The translations under genes and the position numbers were made by a program. A stretch of DNA of 64,000 nucleotides from Omphiscola glabra (Eukaryota > Mollusca > Gastropoda > Lymnaeidae), in assembly GCA_964017045.1 (NCBI GenBank), contig OZ024808.1, positions 15,623,784 through 15,687,783 of the forward strand, written 5' to 3'. Positions 1-11,621 of this stretch are shown here, piece by piece. Every line of letters begins with the position of its first letter. Position 1 is the first letter of the stretch. Under the pieces are notes generated by a model. It did not search any database, was not told the origin of the DNA, and saw only the letters and a list, made by a program, of their open reading frames with translations.

Positions 1-518
1 CCCGGGCCGATCCAGCCGTCTCAAAAGGGTAAGTATATACATTTTTTTCTAGTATTTCTAGCCATGGACATGCTGATTATTATACTGTAATTAATTCAAA
101 TTATTTAAGAGCAACCGTTCACTGAATGGACATCAATACATCTATCTGATATCTATCTGTCTGTCATGTCATGTCTATGTGGATGGATGGATGCATAGAT
201 ATAGATACAAATAAACATGGAGTTCGTCAGTCGAAATTGACTATGACCACCAGGACTTTTCCCTTAAAGCAGGGGCAGCCAACCCAAAGGGCTTCACCGC
301 GGGCCACGTCGATAGCGATTACCCCGTTCGCGGGTCACATGCCAATACCTTATATTTAAATAAAAATCGACTTAATACTGTATAGAGTTGCTGAGTTAAT
401 CTTATTAGTCATAAACGAAACGCTAAATAACAGAATAAAACGAAGTGAACTAATGTGATATCATTTTCATCATTTCTCTCACTCAACTTTTCATAATGAT
501 TTTTTTGCTAACTGAATA

Positions 519-700
519 AATCAGGCGTTAGTTGGTCTCCCCTGCCCTAGAGTTTTATCCTGATCAATCAGGCTTTAGTTGGCCGCCCCTGCCCTAGAGT
601 TTTATCCTGATCAATCAGGCTTTAGTTGGCTGACCCTGCCCTAGAGTTTTCTCCTGAACAATCAGGCGTTAGTTGGCCGCCCCTGCCCTAGAGTTTTATC
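519..700. repeat. 47-bp tandem repeat, about 4 copies
   Basis: Four near-identical units with core ttagttggccgcccctgccc and a trailing 'agagttttatcctgatc'. It lies in the intron left of gene A exon 2. Bases 138-205 also hold a degenerate atct/gatg tetranucleotide tract; the rest of 1-518 shows nothing I recognise. Confidence 0.9.
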
Positions 701-754
701 TTAAGCCCGTCTTCGGATAGAAAAGCGACGCCGATGGTCATGTCACGGGATTAC

Positions 755-1163
755 CTTTTCTGTCTATCCCAATCATTGCCGAGTTCAATCTTGTCATACT
801 GGGCGACGGCGTAGATATTTTCTTTAACGACCTTGCATTTTTTTTTCTGCCAAATCTGACGCCCTGACTGTGGTTCATCCTCCTGTCTCAGCCTGGGGGC
901 TCTGTGGTAGTTCGGTCTCGGGTAGATAGATGATTCGTCACCTTTCTGATACCGGGGCGATTTGGTGCCATCTTGGAAACATACTGAGTAGCTGCCATCT
1001 GGGTAGCAGATTGCGTAGGTACCATCTGCATAGCTGAATAATTTGGTATTATCACCGGGGAAATGGCGAATAAATTCAGCTCTTGTTCTTCCACTAGAAA
1101 AGGAAGCGTTAAAAATTGATTGTCCGCCATCTTCTACCTGAATGTGAACGACAGATTCGTTTC
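755..1163 (-). CDS. Gene A exon 2, with inserted DG-repeat segment
   Basis: The exon opens with the second catalytic histidine (VVH) and closes with the conserved ENIY...IELGNDWD strand. Between them are short repeats, YADGTYAICYP, then DGSYSVCFQ, then DGTKSPRYQ, at about 970-1045. A Pro/Arg/Gln-rich stretch (PRPNYHRAPRLRQEDEPQ) follows. The DG-x-Y spacing recalls beta-strand 'G-box' style repeats, but I do not assign a family. The whole 409 nt is open in the frame set by both splice sites, so the insertion looks tolerated and coding. Confidence 0.7.
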
Positions 1164-4100
1164 CTGAAAAAGACAATAATTTCAAGTCAGTCTTTGGAAA
1201 CTTTCTGTTACATTTACCGATGACGCAACGTAAAACGATATTGCAAATAGAATTGCGCTATCATTACCTCCCGTGTAACAGTCACAGCGGATGTTCAGAG
1301 TATTGCCTTTCTAATCGTCTTAATTCCCAGAGAGGACGATGGCGAACAATAGCTGGGCCGTGGGGAAGTACCATGATTATTTGTCGCCCACTTTCCCAAG
1401 ATGCTTAATACAGATATTTTGATATGAAAACTGCCAATTTTGGCCACCTGTGAATAAAGCGCTCTGGGTGGATGACCTTTTCGACTCCTCCCTTTCTCGC
1501 CCCCCCCCCCTCCCCAACTCTTTTGTCCTCCTTATGTCTGAAACGAAGTCGATTTTCTCTCTTGATAAAAATAACTTTACAATCAAAAGGTTTCATAGTA
1601 ATGAGCAACATACACATTTTTTTCATAAATAACTCTAGTTGTACCCTTTCTACTCTAGTGTTACTCTCCCCATTCTAGTCGTACCCTTTCTACTCTAGCT
1701 ATACCATTTCTACTCAAGTTGAAGTTGTACCCTTTCTACTCTAGCTGCACCCTTTCTACTCTAGTTGTACTCTTTCTTTCTATAGTTGTACTCTTTCTAC
1801 TTTAGTTGTACCTTTTCTACTCTAGTTGTACCCTCTCAACTCTAGTTGTACCCTTTCTACTCTAGTTGTACCCTTTCTACTCTTGTACCCGTTCTACTCT
1901 AGTTGTACCCTTTCTACTCTAGTTGTACCCGTTTATACTCTAGTTGTACCCTTTCTACTCTAGTTGTACCCTTTCTATTCTAGTTGTACTTTTTCTACTC
2001 TAGTTGTATACTTTCCAGTGGCGTCTACTTGGCAGGAGAAAGGAAGCAGCTGCTACCAATCTGAATAAGGGGGCTCTCAAATTTTAGCCAGCTTTTTAAT
2101 CTCCCTAGTTAACAAACAAAAATTTTGAAAGGAAAAAAATTAAAATTTTCCATATTAAAAATTTGTTTTTAGCAACGTGACGAAACCACAAAGGGGAAAA
2201 AATGGTTTCCCTATTCAAAACCAAGCTATTGCTTTATCTGATCTGGGTACTGCTGGGGACTCCACTTTGCAAATTCGGAAATGATACGTTTGGACCACAC
2301 AGTCGCCTAGCCAGTCACATTGAATATTAAAACGTCCATAAAAATGTATAAAATGCAAACTAAAATTAAAATTTGAACAATATCTGAATTTGACTATTTA
2401 ATATCGCTTTTGTTCTTGAGTTGTCAAGGTTGCTTCCGTTTGTTGTCAACGCGTGATGCCCATGTTTCTTGGACTGAGCTGTGAGAGGCCTTATTGTTTT
2501 GCACGTAGCTAGTCAATAAAAAATCTAGATACGAAACTGAACAGAATTGTTAGTTTTTGTTCCCTTGTGTTAGATATAGTATTGCTAAATATAACAGATT
2601 TGTTGGGCAATAATGAAGAATTATTGAGATGTTAACTAACTTGTAATCGATTATTATCCACATGCTATCACTATTGAATAATCAACAATACTATGATGAC
2701 AATTTTTTTAAACCGTAGGATAAATGTTTGCTCAGTATGGTAGGACTATATGGAGCATAGACTTGGAAAGCAACAGCGAGCATTACCCAGAAAGTACAGA
2801 CCTTCATGAACACATGCCTTAGAAAGATCCTGAACATCAAATGGCCAAATACCATCACCAACAAAGATCTACTAGAAAAGATGGAAGTGGATACCTCCAG
2901 ATATCACCACCAGACAATCCCTAACATGGAATCCAACGGGGAAAAAGAAAGAGAGGAAGGCCTAAGAATAGGCCTATAGATGAAGACGGGAGCTAGATAC
3001 ACCTAGAGGAAGCAAATTGAAAGGAAAGCACAGGACCGTGGTGAATGGAAAATTCTTGTCGATGGCATATGCTCCAGACGGGGTAAAAATGCATAAGGAG
3101 AAGAAGAAAGAGGAATTATTTATGTATAATTAATAGATATGCATGGATCCATAATAAACTCTCGATTTAAATACAAATACCAGGAACCACAGAATTAGCC
3201 TGGGGGAGGGGGGGGATGGATTCCACCACATATGAGGGATAGACGTCCTTAACCCTTTCTAGTCTAGTTGTACTCTCCCATTCTATAATTAGCCACTGTC
3301 CTGTGGGAAGTGGGGTTGGCTTCCAGTTCCAGCACTCATGAGTGCTAGACGTCCTTGACCCTTTCTACTCAAGCTGTACCTCTCTATGCTAGTTGTACGT
3401 TTAAAAAAAAATATGGTTGACCCTAGCCACTCTCGTTGTGCGCCTACTCTCTCATAGCGATCAAAGATATAATAATTGTGTGGGCCTACTCTCTCATAGC
3501 GATCAAAGATGTACTAATTGTGTGGGCCTACTCTCTCATAGCGATCAAAGATGTAATAATTGTGTGGGCCTACTCTCTCATAGCGATCAAAGATGTACTA
3601 ATCGTGTGGGCCTACTCTCTCATAGCGATCAAAGATGTAATAATTGTGTGGGCCTACTCTCTCATAGCGATCAAAGATGTAATAATCGTGTGGGCCTACT
3701 CTCTCATAGCGATCAAAGATGTAATAATTGTGTGGGCCTACTCTCTCATAGCGATCAAAGATGTAATAATTGTGTGGGCCTACTCTCTCATAGCGATCAA
3801 AGATATAATAATTGTGTGGGCCTACTCTCTCATAGCGATCAAAGATGTAATAATTGTGTGGGCCTACTCTCTCATAGCGATCAAAGATGTACTAATTGTG
3901 TGGGCCTACTCTCTCATAGCGATCAAAGATGTAATAATCGTGTGGGCCTACTCTCTCATAGCGATCAAAGATGTACTAATTGTGTGGGCCTACCTCTCAT
4001 AGCGATCAAAGATGTACTAATCGTGTGGGCCTACTCTCTCATAGCGATCAAAGATGTACTAATTGTGTGGGGCCTACTCTCTCATAGCGATCAAAGATGT

Positions 4101-4611
4101 ACTAATTGTGTGGGGCCTACTCTCTCATAGCGATCAAAGATGTACTAATCGTCTGGGCTTATAAAACAGTAACATGAGTTGTTGTTTTTTTAAACGAGAA
4201 GAACACACAAAACTGAATGTTACTGAATCCTAGTAATATAAATAATTAAAACGCTATTAAATGAGTCTATTATAATTTCAAATGAACTGTTTTATTCATT
4301 TTAAAATTCCTATTTTAGGTACATGACGTCACTTGCGGATGGTCCCCGATATCAAACAAGATATAGTTTTTTTAAATGTTCACTCATTAAGAATGCCACC
4401 CCCACATTAAGAATAACCCGAGCCACACGGGAATGGCGAGCCAAGCAACAAAGACAAAGACGAAAAGCGACTCACCCACATACACTGCCCAGTGTATAAA
4501 AAACTCACTCCCCCGGCGTATTTTCACGAGATCTCCCGGGCGTAGTCTGGACACCACGTCTTTCTGATTTCGCCTAATCAATGTCTTACTTTCCTCTGAC
4601 ATCCCTGCCAT
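755..4611 (-). CDS. LRAT-domain (PLAAT/H-rev107-like) gene A, 5' two exons; continues off the left edge
   Basis: Exon 1 coding part is 4611-4476: an ATG (MAGMSEESK), then RPGDLVKIRR and HWAVYV, ending G|GTGAGT. Exon 2 is 1163-755, entered after a tttttcag acceptor and left at AAAAG|GTAATC. It begins GNESVVHIQV and ends VKENIYAVAQYDKIELGNDW. Phases match genes B and C (phase 1 after exon 1, phase 2 after exon 2), so these are exons of one gene and not isolated ORFs. In the LRAT/NlpC-P60 family (PLAAT phospholipase/acyltransferases) the catalytic groups are two His and one Cys. Here H40 (HWAV) and H52 (VVH) are visible; the NCEHF exon must lie left of base 1. Exon 2 is 409 nt against 190 and 136 nt in the paralogs, because of an insertion of about 75 residues with DG repeats. 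Intron 1 holds two minisatellites and a LINE scrap. Function as a lipid acyltransferase is inferred from family. Confidence 0.75.
1632..2016. repeat. 20-bp tandem repeat, about 19 copies
   Basis: Unit tgtaccctttctactctagt, with a few indels. Diverged pieces recur at 3249-3290 and 3357-3400, inside an imperfect direct duplication of about 110 bp. Lies in intron 1 of gene A. Confidence 0.95.
2735..3105 (+). mobile_element. Non-LTR retrotransposon fragment (RT C-terminal region)
   Basis: The plus strand encodes, with frame changes and stops, a LYG-type start, then TQKVQTFMNTCLRKILNIKW, ITNKDLLEKMEVD, and further on IERKAQDRGEWKILVDGICS with a final RRG. This order is the C-terminal end of the 'endonuclease-reverse transcriptase' proteins of RTE-like/jockey-like LINEs. 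The body is lost and the scrap is not functional. Confidence 0.75.
3442..4159. repeat. 42-bp tandem repeat, about 17 copies
   Basis: Units share ctctctcatagcgatcaaag and end in 'tgtgtgggccta'. Differences are mainly two alternating substitutions (gtaata/gtacta and attg/atcg). Because 42 is a multiple of three, an artefactual 237-codon ORF runs through it. Lies in intron 1 of gene A. Confidence 0.97.
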
Positions 4612-4723
4612 GTCGATGAGCTCTGTAAAGTAAATTAAGATGGACCGCTCGTCAGATTTAGGATTAAAATTTCGGAGAATGCCAATGACATGAAATTACA
4701 TCTTTTGGATAGTTCATCTAAAA

Positions 4724-4924
4724 CAGAGGTTCTCAACCTGTGGGTCGCGACCCCTTTGGGGGTCGAATGACCGTTTCCCAGGGAAAAACACCGAAAGACC
4801 ATCGAAAAACACATATACTCTACAGTTGTGAAGAAGCAACGAAAATAATTTTGTGGCGCGGGGTCGCCACAACATGATAAACTGTATTAAAGGGTCGCGG
4901 CATTAGAAAGGTTGAGAACCACTG
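4724..4924 (+). mobile_element. SPIN-like hAT MITE, 201 bp, perfect 8-bp target duplication
   Basis: The left end is cagaggttctcaacctgtgg and continues with tcgcgacccctttgggggtc; the right end is ggttgagaaccactg. The element is bounded by identical 8-mers ATCTAAAA (4716-4723 and 4925-4932). The terminal and internal text (for example agcaacgaaaataatttt and attaaagggtcgcggcatta) matches what I remember of the SPIN consensus, a non-autonomous hAT that moved horizontally between animal phyla. It lies just upstream of gene A. Confidence 0.85.
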
Positions 4925-5057
4925 ATCTAAAATGTTGCGTGGCATTATAAATTGTATGATGTATCTTATACTTCTGATTCTCCTAAGTTTATTTTTTTAA
5001 AGAAGTTATAGGAAAGTGTCATTGACAATGCAAGCAAGCAGTGGCCATAAAATACAC

Positions 5058-5372
5058 CAGTGCTCAACTTACGACCTACGCAACTTACGACCATTCAACT
5101 TTACGACCACAATCACTAGCCATACTGTATCAGATTTCAGATTTATTTCTGCCTCAATTATCAGTCGAACGGCGTTGTCTGCAATCATCGGTGGTCGTGA
5201 ACATCGAAAATTATGCTTTATAACAATAATAAAAGAAATTTATGATAAAATTTAACTTAAATTTTTGTATAACATCACTTCACATTACTGTACACATAGC
5301 GTACTCAACTTACGACCAAATCATGTTACGACCGATCTGTCGGAACCGATCGTGGTCGTAAGTCGAGCACTA
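5058..5372. mobile_element. Tigger/pogo-type MITE
   Basis: Left end cagtgctcaacttacgacc and right end (reverse-complemented) tagtgctcgacttacgacc form terminal inverted repeats. The internal 'acttacgacc' motif recurs subterminally on both sides, as in Tigger-derived MITEs. No coding capacity. Confidence 0.75.
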
Positions 5373-5633
5373 GCTGTCTATTTCCAGCTCTAACCCTGCA
5401 GTCGAGCATAACCACTGGGACAAAAGCTCACTGCGTGGTTTAAGCTTGATATGACAAGTCTGCATTATAAAATAATAATAATAATAATACAATTTTTCGA
5501 AAAAGAATCCAAAAATAAAGAACGAATAGAACAATTGTGTAGTCTATTTTAAAACCGTTTCGTCTTTTAAACATTAATTTCTTTTAAGCATGAGATTTTT
5601 TTTGACAATTTTTTTTCTTCGCCCAAGCTGGCA

Positions 5634-6391
5634 GAAGACCTACTAGCCCGTGACACCTATTGCTGTGCCACAATTAGGCCCAACCGCAAAGGCTGGCCTC
5701 TTAGAAAATCAAAGCAAAAAAAAAAGGTGACTGCACAATGCAGCAAAGGGGACTACTTGTTGCCTGCCAATGGACAGATAAGCGCCAAGTGAATATGATA
5801 TCAACAAATTCAAATCCACAGATGACGACCGTTGAGAGGAGATCCAAAGACGGGATAATTGAAGTGGAAATCCCCTGCAGTGTAGACTCATACAATTCAT
5901 ATATGTTTGGTGTTGATTTAGGAGATCAGCACCGTTCGTATTATCCTGTAGGACGACCTAGCCATAAATGGTGGAGGTACCTCTTCTGGTATTTAATCCA
6001 GGTATCCATAGTCAATGGCTATCTACTGATGAAAAGGGTGAACCCTGATTCCCCTTTTAGCAAGTGCCACCTCAAGTTTCGTTCAAAGCTGGCTCAACAG
6101 CTACTGAATTTAAAAACAAGAGTCACCTCATCAAGCTCTTCTTGCCTGAACAGACCAAGTATTGCTGGCATTGCAAGACCCTTCAGCCCCAAGCATAGGT
6201 TCTCTACAATGCCGGGGAGAAAGTGCAGATGCTACCAGTGTGCCATGGTAGGAGCAAAAATGCCCAGCGGCAGAACAAAGGAAACCACCAAAGGCTGCTA
6301 TTTATATCAAGTGCATTTGCATGCTGGACAATGCTACAGCACTTACCATGAGAGCCTAAATAAACTTTCAGTGGTGTTAAAGTTGAATTAA
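5634..6391 (+). pseudogene. piggyBac-type transposase, 5'-truncated and frameshifted
   Basis: A first frame (about 5634-5740) gives EDLLARDTYCCATIRPNRKG, the segment before the last DDE block. A frameshift near 5738 moves to a long open frame ending at 6391 with SYMFGVDLGDQHRSYYPVGR, HKWWRYLFWYLIQVSIVNGY and a final Cys-rich part (GRKCRCYQC ... LHAGQCYSTYH). This is the DDE_Tnp_1_7 (PGBD) family: the G-VDL-DQ segment carries the last catalytic Asp, and the Cys/His-rich C-terminus is the DNA-binding zinc module. The N-terminal half is absent, so the copy is dead. No TTAA-flanked inverted repeats were found. Confidence 0.85.
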
Positions 6392-7432
6392 ATGTAGGAA
6401 AAAAGCGGTCAAAATGTCATTTGTTACATTTTTATTAATTTTGTGTCGTCGTTTGGTCTTGTTGTACCAGTAATGTTATATATTTCTGAAAGCTTATCCA
6501 TTTCTGAATGTGTAACACAAGTTAACGAAACTCAGTCACATGATACCTCAGCACGGAGGCGTAGTGATTTAACCATAGAGTATGAGAATAAGAGGAACTA
6601 GTTTTAGTAGCGGAAGAGGATTGCATGTTTTTAGAAATAGAAGGCTGGAAGCCATATTGTGAGGACACGTTTTGAGTCGGAGAGGTCATATTTGAATGTG
6701 ATATTAATTCATGAGTGGAATTGTACTGAAGATTTCTTATTTGATATTGTAACTACCTTTGTTACATGGACTTATCTGAATCAAGAATAATATTTGTATT
6801 GACTATGTAAATAAAGAACTGTGCGATAGATCGGACCTTATTCTATTCTTGAGATGAAAGATGGCAGTGAAATTAAGGATGATAGAGTAATGAAGTGAGT
6901 GGTAGATAACTAGCTGAACAAGTATATCAAGCTATGTTACAGAATGCAATAATATTTTTTTGGTTTAAATTGGTTAATATTTAGGTACCAAAAACAATTT
7001 TATATAAAAAATATATATGGTACAAAATCAGAGTAGCTCCCCTTTTCCAGGAAAATGAATATGAACAGGAAGTGAGTGCTCAGGAGGGAATGAGTTAATG
7101 GCCGTAAGGACTAGCGCACCTCGCGCAACTCATTGACTTTGTGCAGAGGCGTATTTTGACTGAATGCCGCCGAGGGCGAACTCTCAAAAGTGCGTCCCCG
7201 GCCATGAACCACTAGAACATCTAACCAAGTTCAGCATCCTCCCCACTAAATTCCCCCTTCCCCCGTATCTCATTTTTTTTAACCTAGTTTAAAGACATAA
7301 TTTCGTTTAGCATACCAACTAATAGGTGATCAAAAATCTGGCAACAGGGTGAAAACTACAAAATAAATAATGTACGGAAGGTTGGAGGATGTTCCAAAAT
7401 AACCGACATTTTTAACGATGGCCCACCTGCCG
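6392..7432. other. Spacer downstream of piggyBac remnant
   Basis: No gene seen. A polyadenylation-type AATAAA near 6811-6816 ends a segment (6540-6840) that could be an old 3' end or solo LTR; I could not find its partner. Bases 7140-7260 resemble the 'gaggcg' snail MITE family. Confidence 0.3.
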
Positions 7433-7623
7433 CAGAGGCGCAGCGAGAGTGTTTGGCGCCCGGGGACGAGATTCATTTTAAAGCGCCCCCTTTTCTTTTT
7501 TTTTCAACCCCCCAAACCCATTATTTTCATCAATAAAATAATATCAAAGCCCATTTTGGCGCCCCTAACTAGCTGGCGCCCGGGGACATCTGTCCCTCCC
7601 TGCCCCCCTTCGCTACGTCTCTG
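7433..7623. mobile_element. hAT-type MITE with perfect 8-bp target duplication
   Basis: Ends cagaggcgcagcgagag and (reverse complement) cagagacgtagcgaagg form imperfect inverted repeats. Identical 8-mers ACCTGCCG flank the element (7425-7432 and 7624-7631). The interior twice reads 'ggcgcccggggac'. Related termini occur near 9930, 19940, 36170-36500, 44710, 53480 and 59758. Confidence 0.8.
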
Positions 7624-7631
7624 ACCTGCCG

Positions 7632-8978
7632 TGACGTCACGTAAATTCGCACATCCTGCACTTAGGCTTTGGGTATTTAGTAGGTCAGCACACACACCGT
7701 GTTATAATTAACAAATATTATATAATGACCTCAAAAGGGTCGCCCCACCCCCCACCCCCGCCCCTTTGCAACCTTCTCCCCCAAAGCCGAGTTTCGCTAA
7801 TGACTTTGTGTACAAAGTTGTACGCATTTACGTAGAATGGTTAAATGTACTGAGACAAATTATAAGTACGGTAGTACCACCACCGACTTCCATTGTGCAC
7901 ACAACCTCAGTGGGCGCATCATTACAAACCTTTCAGTCCTTTTCAATGAATTTATCGTAACGGGGACACAGAAATATTTGAATTCCTATCTCAATCGAAC
8001 GACGCACAATCCCCGTATAGACCGCGAGAGCCACCTACAGTAATTTTTGCTGTGGTATCGTGGAATTAACTTAATAAGCGCATACATTAATACCGGTATC
8101 GATACTGAATTCGCTACGAATTGATTCGATACTTTATTATGTCAGAAACACTTCTGAACACTTTATCACAGGGGCTCTAACCCTTTTTGCAGCGCGGCAC
8201 CCAAACTCGATTTTATAATATTTTTCGCATCCTCCTCTCGATTTCAAACACCTTCCCATCCCCTACCCCCACCGGTATAAAAAAAAATGTAGTTACCCGC
8301 TTATTTAAATGCATCAGTACGAGTGAGTCGCCTCTAACTGAATTGCAATTTATTTAAATGTTCATGGAAAAGTAGAGCTAATTTAAATTATTTTTGAAAC
8401 GTGTCCATTGTGTGCACTTTCGTATTACTTTTTAAAAAAAAAATATATATACATACCGGTATTCAAAATGATCATAACATTGTGACACTATTACCTATAG
8501 AGAAACTTTGAATTTGCCGCCTCTAAAAACATTACATATAAATATATATTGGGCTTTTTGGATTAGTGAAACTTGGAAATAACGAACCTTGAAATAGCGC
8601 CGCCCTGCCATGTACACTACATCAGCCCGCAACGGAAATGGGGTAAGGAGGAAAAGAAAGTCAAGGGCCCCGAAGGCTCCCAAGTCAGAGTAGGGGGAGA
8701 GGTTGGGCTCCTTGAGATCCTCCTCGAAAAATTGTATAGAAATTTCAAATACAAGGACTCACTTTTGAGCATATCTGAATTTAGTTTTGTGCTAATAGTT
8801 ATATACACAGGGAAAAACTATGATTTTCTAAAATTGTTAATTTCTACCAAATAAAAATAATTGTGTTTAATAATATTGATTTAAGCCACTTAAAAACAAC
8901 TAAAATTAATTAATTCGTTTAAACTCCTTATTAGTAAATAGTTGTTTTTTTAACGTAAAAAGGCATTTCATGCATATA
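7632..8978. other. Spacer without recognised gene
   Basis: Pyrimidine-rich and AT-rich single-copy-looking DNA. Short ORFs here lack splice sites, motifs or homologous-looking text. Confidence 0.3.
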
Positions 8979-9190
8979 GCCATCATTGACGTCACATAGG
9001 CCATCATTGACGTCACACAGGCCATCATTGACGTCACACAGGCCATCATTGACGTCACACAGGCCATCATTGACGTCACACAGGCCATCATTGACGTCAC
9101 ACAGGCCATCATTGACGTCACACAGGCCATCATTGACGTCACACAGGCCATCATTGACGTCACACAGGCCATCATTGACGTCACACAGGA
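8979..9190. repeat. 21-bp tandem repeat, 10 copies, each with a perfect CRE octamer
   Basis: Unit gccatcattgacgtcacaca plus g. Every unit contains the palindrome TGACGTCA, the CREB/ATF binding octamer, so ten sites sit 21 bp apart, two helical turns. Units are nearly identical, indicating recent expansion. Confidence 0.95.
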
Positions 9191-9540
9191 CAGTACTGAG
9201 TGTGTTACTTCAAGTCATTCCACTTCATCAAAAGAAAATAGCTCTCAAATTAAAAATTTTGATGACTATCCCTTAGTTGACGGCTTATCCTTTTTGTGTT
9301 TTTTTCTACTAATTTTTTACACCGAACATTTCAATTTAACAGGCTCAGAATAAACGAAGAATATAAACTGTATAGAATTTAGCCAATTTAGAGTTCCAAT
9401 ATCTCATAATAATGAGTAGTAAGTGATAGAAAATTAATTTATGCTTCGCGTGTTTCGCGCCGAAAATGCCGCCCACCTCTTGTTGAGTAGATCTGTGCTG
9501 ATTATCTCTTTCTTTTCTTGTTCACGTATGTAAAATATTT

Positions 9541-9856
9541 ACACCCCTATATAAAGTGTCGCCATGGACGGACCGCCGCCCACCCCTATATAAAGTGTCG
9601 CCATGGACGGACCGCCGCCCACCCCTATATAAAGTGTCGCCATGGGCGGACCGCCGCCCACCCCTATATAAAGTGTCGCCATGGGCGGACCGCCACCCAC
9701 CCCTATATAAAGTGTCGCCATGGGCGGACCGCCGCCCACCCCTATATAAAGTGTCACCATGGGCGGACCGCCGCCCACCCCTATATAAAGTGTCACCATG
9801 GGCGGACCGCCGCCCACCCCTATATAAAGTGTCACCATGGGCGGACCGCCGCCCAC
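9541..9856. repeat. 39-bp tandem repeat, 8 copies, each with a TATA-box-like motif
   Basis: Each unit has cccctatataaagtgtcgcc followed by 'atgggcggaccgccgcc'. TATATAAAG matches a TATA box, GGGCGG a GC box, and gccATGG a strong start context. The 39-bp period keeps frames open on both strands, but no gene is implied. Confidence 0.95.
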
Positions 9857-10993
9857 CAACGTCACTGATCTGTAAATAACCTTGTAGGATTTTCGTTTTG
9901 TGCAGGGGTTGAAAATAAAAGGGGTGCTGGAGGCAGTGGTGTATCTAGGGTTAGTGCCACCCGGGGTGGTCCAATATCGTTGCCGCCCCTTGCCACACCC
10001 CTCCCTAAAAGTTGGCCGAAATTTCCGCCTCTCAACATTTAGAAAACTAATTCCCAACAGAGGCGGATCGTCCAGCACTTCCTACGCCAGTTCTTACTTC
10101 ACGTGCCCGGCTGCTGAAAAATGAAATACCATCCCGGGCGTCACAAACTCTAGCTTCTCCGCCGACTCCCCTTTCTCCAAAATTCAAAACTAATAAAAAA
10201 TATTTTTAAAAATCAGTATCGACTAACCATTGATAACGTTGTGTTTTTTTGTTTTTTTTGTGCAATGGATTCGACTCTCTCCGAATGACCTCGTTGTGGG
10301 GATGTGATAAGTTCTATTTATAGCTCTAGCTTTCCTAGAAGCAAGTTACTCAGTTTCGTTTTCTTACAGTTTAAAGTGAGTTCCCTTTTATCGTAATTAC
10401 CTGCAAGTCATGAGGCCAAAAAACAACACTGTCTAGTGACAGTCTCGCCCTTATCCTAATGGCGCAAATTTTGTTGGTTTTTATCAGCTGATATTGGCAT
10501 TTAAAAAAAGATTTTTTTTAATAATAAAAAATAGTGATCTCAACAAAAAAAAATTAGATCTGTGCTGGTCATTTTTGGCAGTTGGATGAAGTCAGTCTTA
10601 GATGCGAAAGGTTGGATTTGAAAGGAAAACGATCCCACCGTTTATCTGGCCACCGTTCAACGTAGCAATCGCTGTTCTTTGGTTTTTTTGTTTTTTTTTG
10701 TAAATTTTTATGTGTTTTCTTCTTCCTTTTTCCTTCACCCCCACACCCCCCACACCCCAACCCCTGTGTGTGTAAGTTTAAGAAGTGTTTCCAACATTGG
10801 ATGTGGCTTTCGGGTGGTGTGGGGAAAAGTTATTTTTAGACCAGAGGAACCAATGAACTGTTATTATATTTTTTAACATCTGCTCTGACATTGTGCTGTA
10901 TGTAATAAGAAAAAAGTTTAATTTCTGAGTTATATTGTTTTCTTTGTACAAATTTTTTTTAAATAGCATTTTTTTAAATGCATTGTTAATTTT
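9857..10993. other. Spacer with MITE-end fragment
   Basis: At about 9935-9980 a terminus of the 'ggtgtatctagggttagtgc' MITE family is present (compare 19925-19955 in reverse). The remainder is AT-rich with homopolymer runs; no gene seen. Confidence 0.35.
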
Positions 10994-11621
10994 GTATGGG
11001 GTGTGAGACCAATTTACACAATTCTTTTGTATGGAGTGTAAGACTTATTTACACAATTCTTTTGTATGGAGTGTAAGACTTATTTACACAATTCTTTTTG
11101 TATGGAGTGTAAGACTTATTTACACAATTCTTTTGTATGGGGTGTAAGACTTATTTACACAATTCTTTTGTATGGGGTGTAAGACTTATTTACACAATTC
11201 TTTTGTATGGAGTGTAAGACTTATATACACAATTCTTTTGTATGGAGTGTAAGACTTATTTACACAATTCTTTTGTATGGAGTGTAAGACTTATTTACCA
11301 ATTCTTTTGTATGGAGTGTAAGACTTATTTACACAATTCTTTTGTATGGAGTGTAAGACTTATTTACACAATTCTTTTGTATGGAGTGTAAGACTTATTT
11401 ACACAATTCTTTTGTATGGAGTGTAAGACTTATTTACACAATTCTTTTGTATGGAGTGTAAGACTTATTTACACAATTCTTTTGTATGGAGTGTAAGACT
11501 TATTTACACAATTCTTTTGCAGGAAGTGTGCGACTTATTTACACAATTCTTTTGTATGGAGTGTAAGACTTATTTACACAATTCTTTTGTATGGAGTGTA
11601 AGACTTATTTACACAATTCTT
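10994..11621. repeat. 35-bp tandem repeat, about 18 copies
   Basis: Core taagacttatttacacaatt, flanked by 'gtatggagtg' and 'ctttt'. The same array, with about 8 copies, recurs at 29482-29757 next to the same flank, so it belongs to a larger repeated element. Confidence 0.97.

Noticed and set aside
3417..4130. 237-codon ORF with LLSHSDQRC repeats
   Set aside because: Product of the 42-bp array inside intron 1 of gene A; two frames are open at once, as expected for an array.
10994..11621. Possible CRISPR array
   Set aside because: Units are contiguous with no unique spacers, and the surrounding DNA is plainly metazoan. The same applies to all other arrays here.
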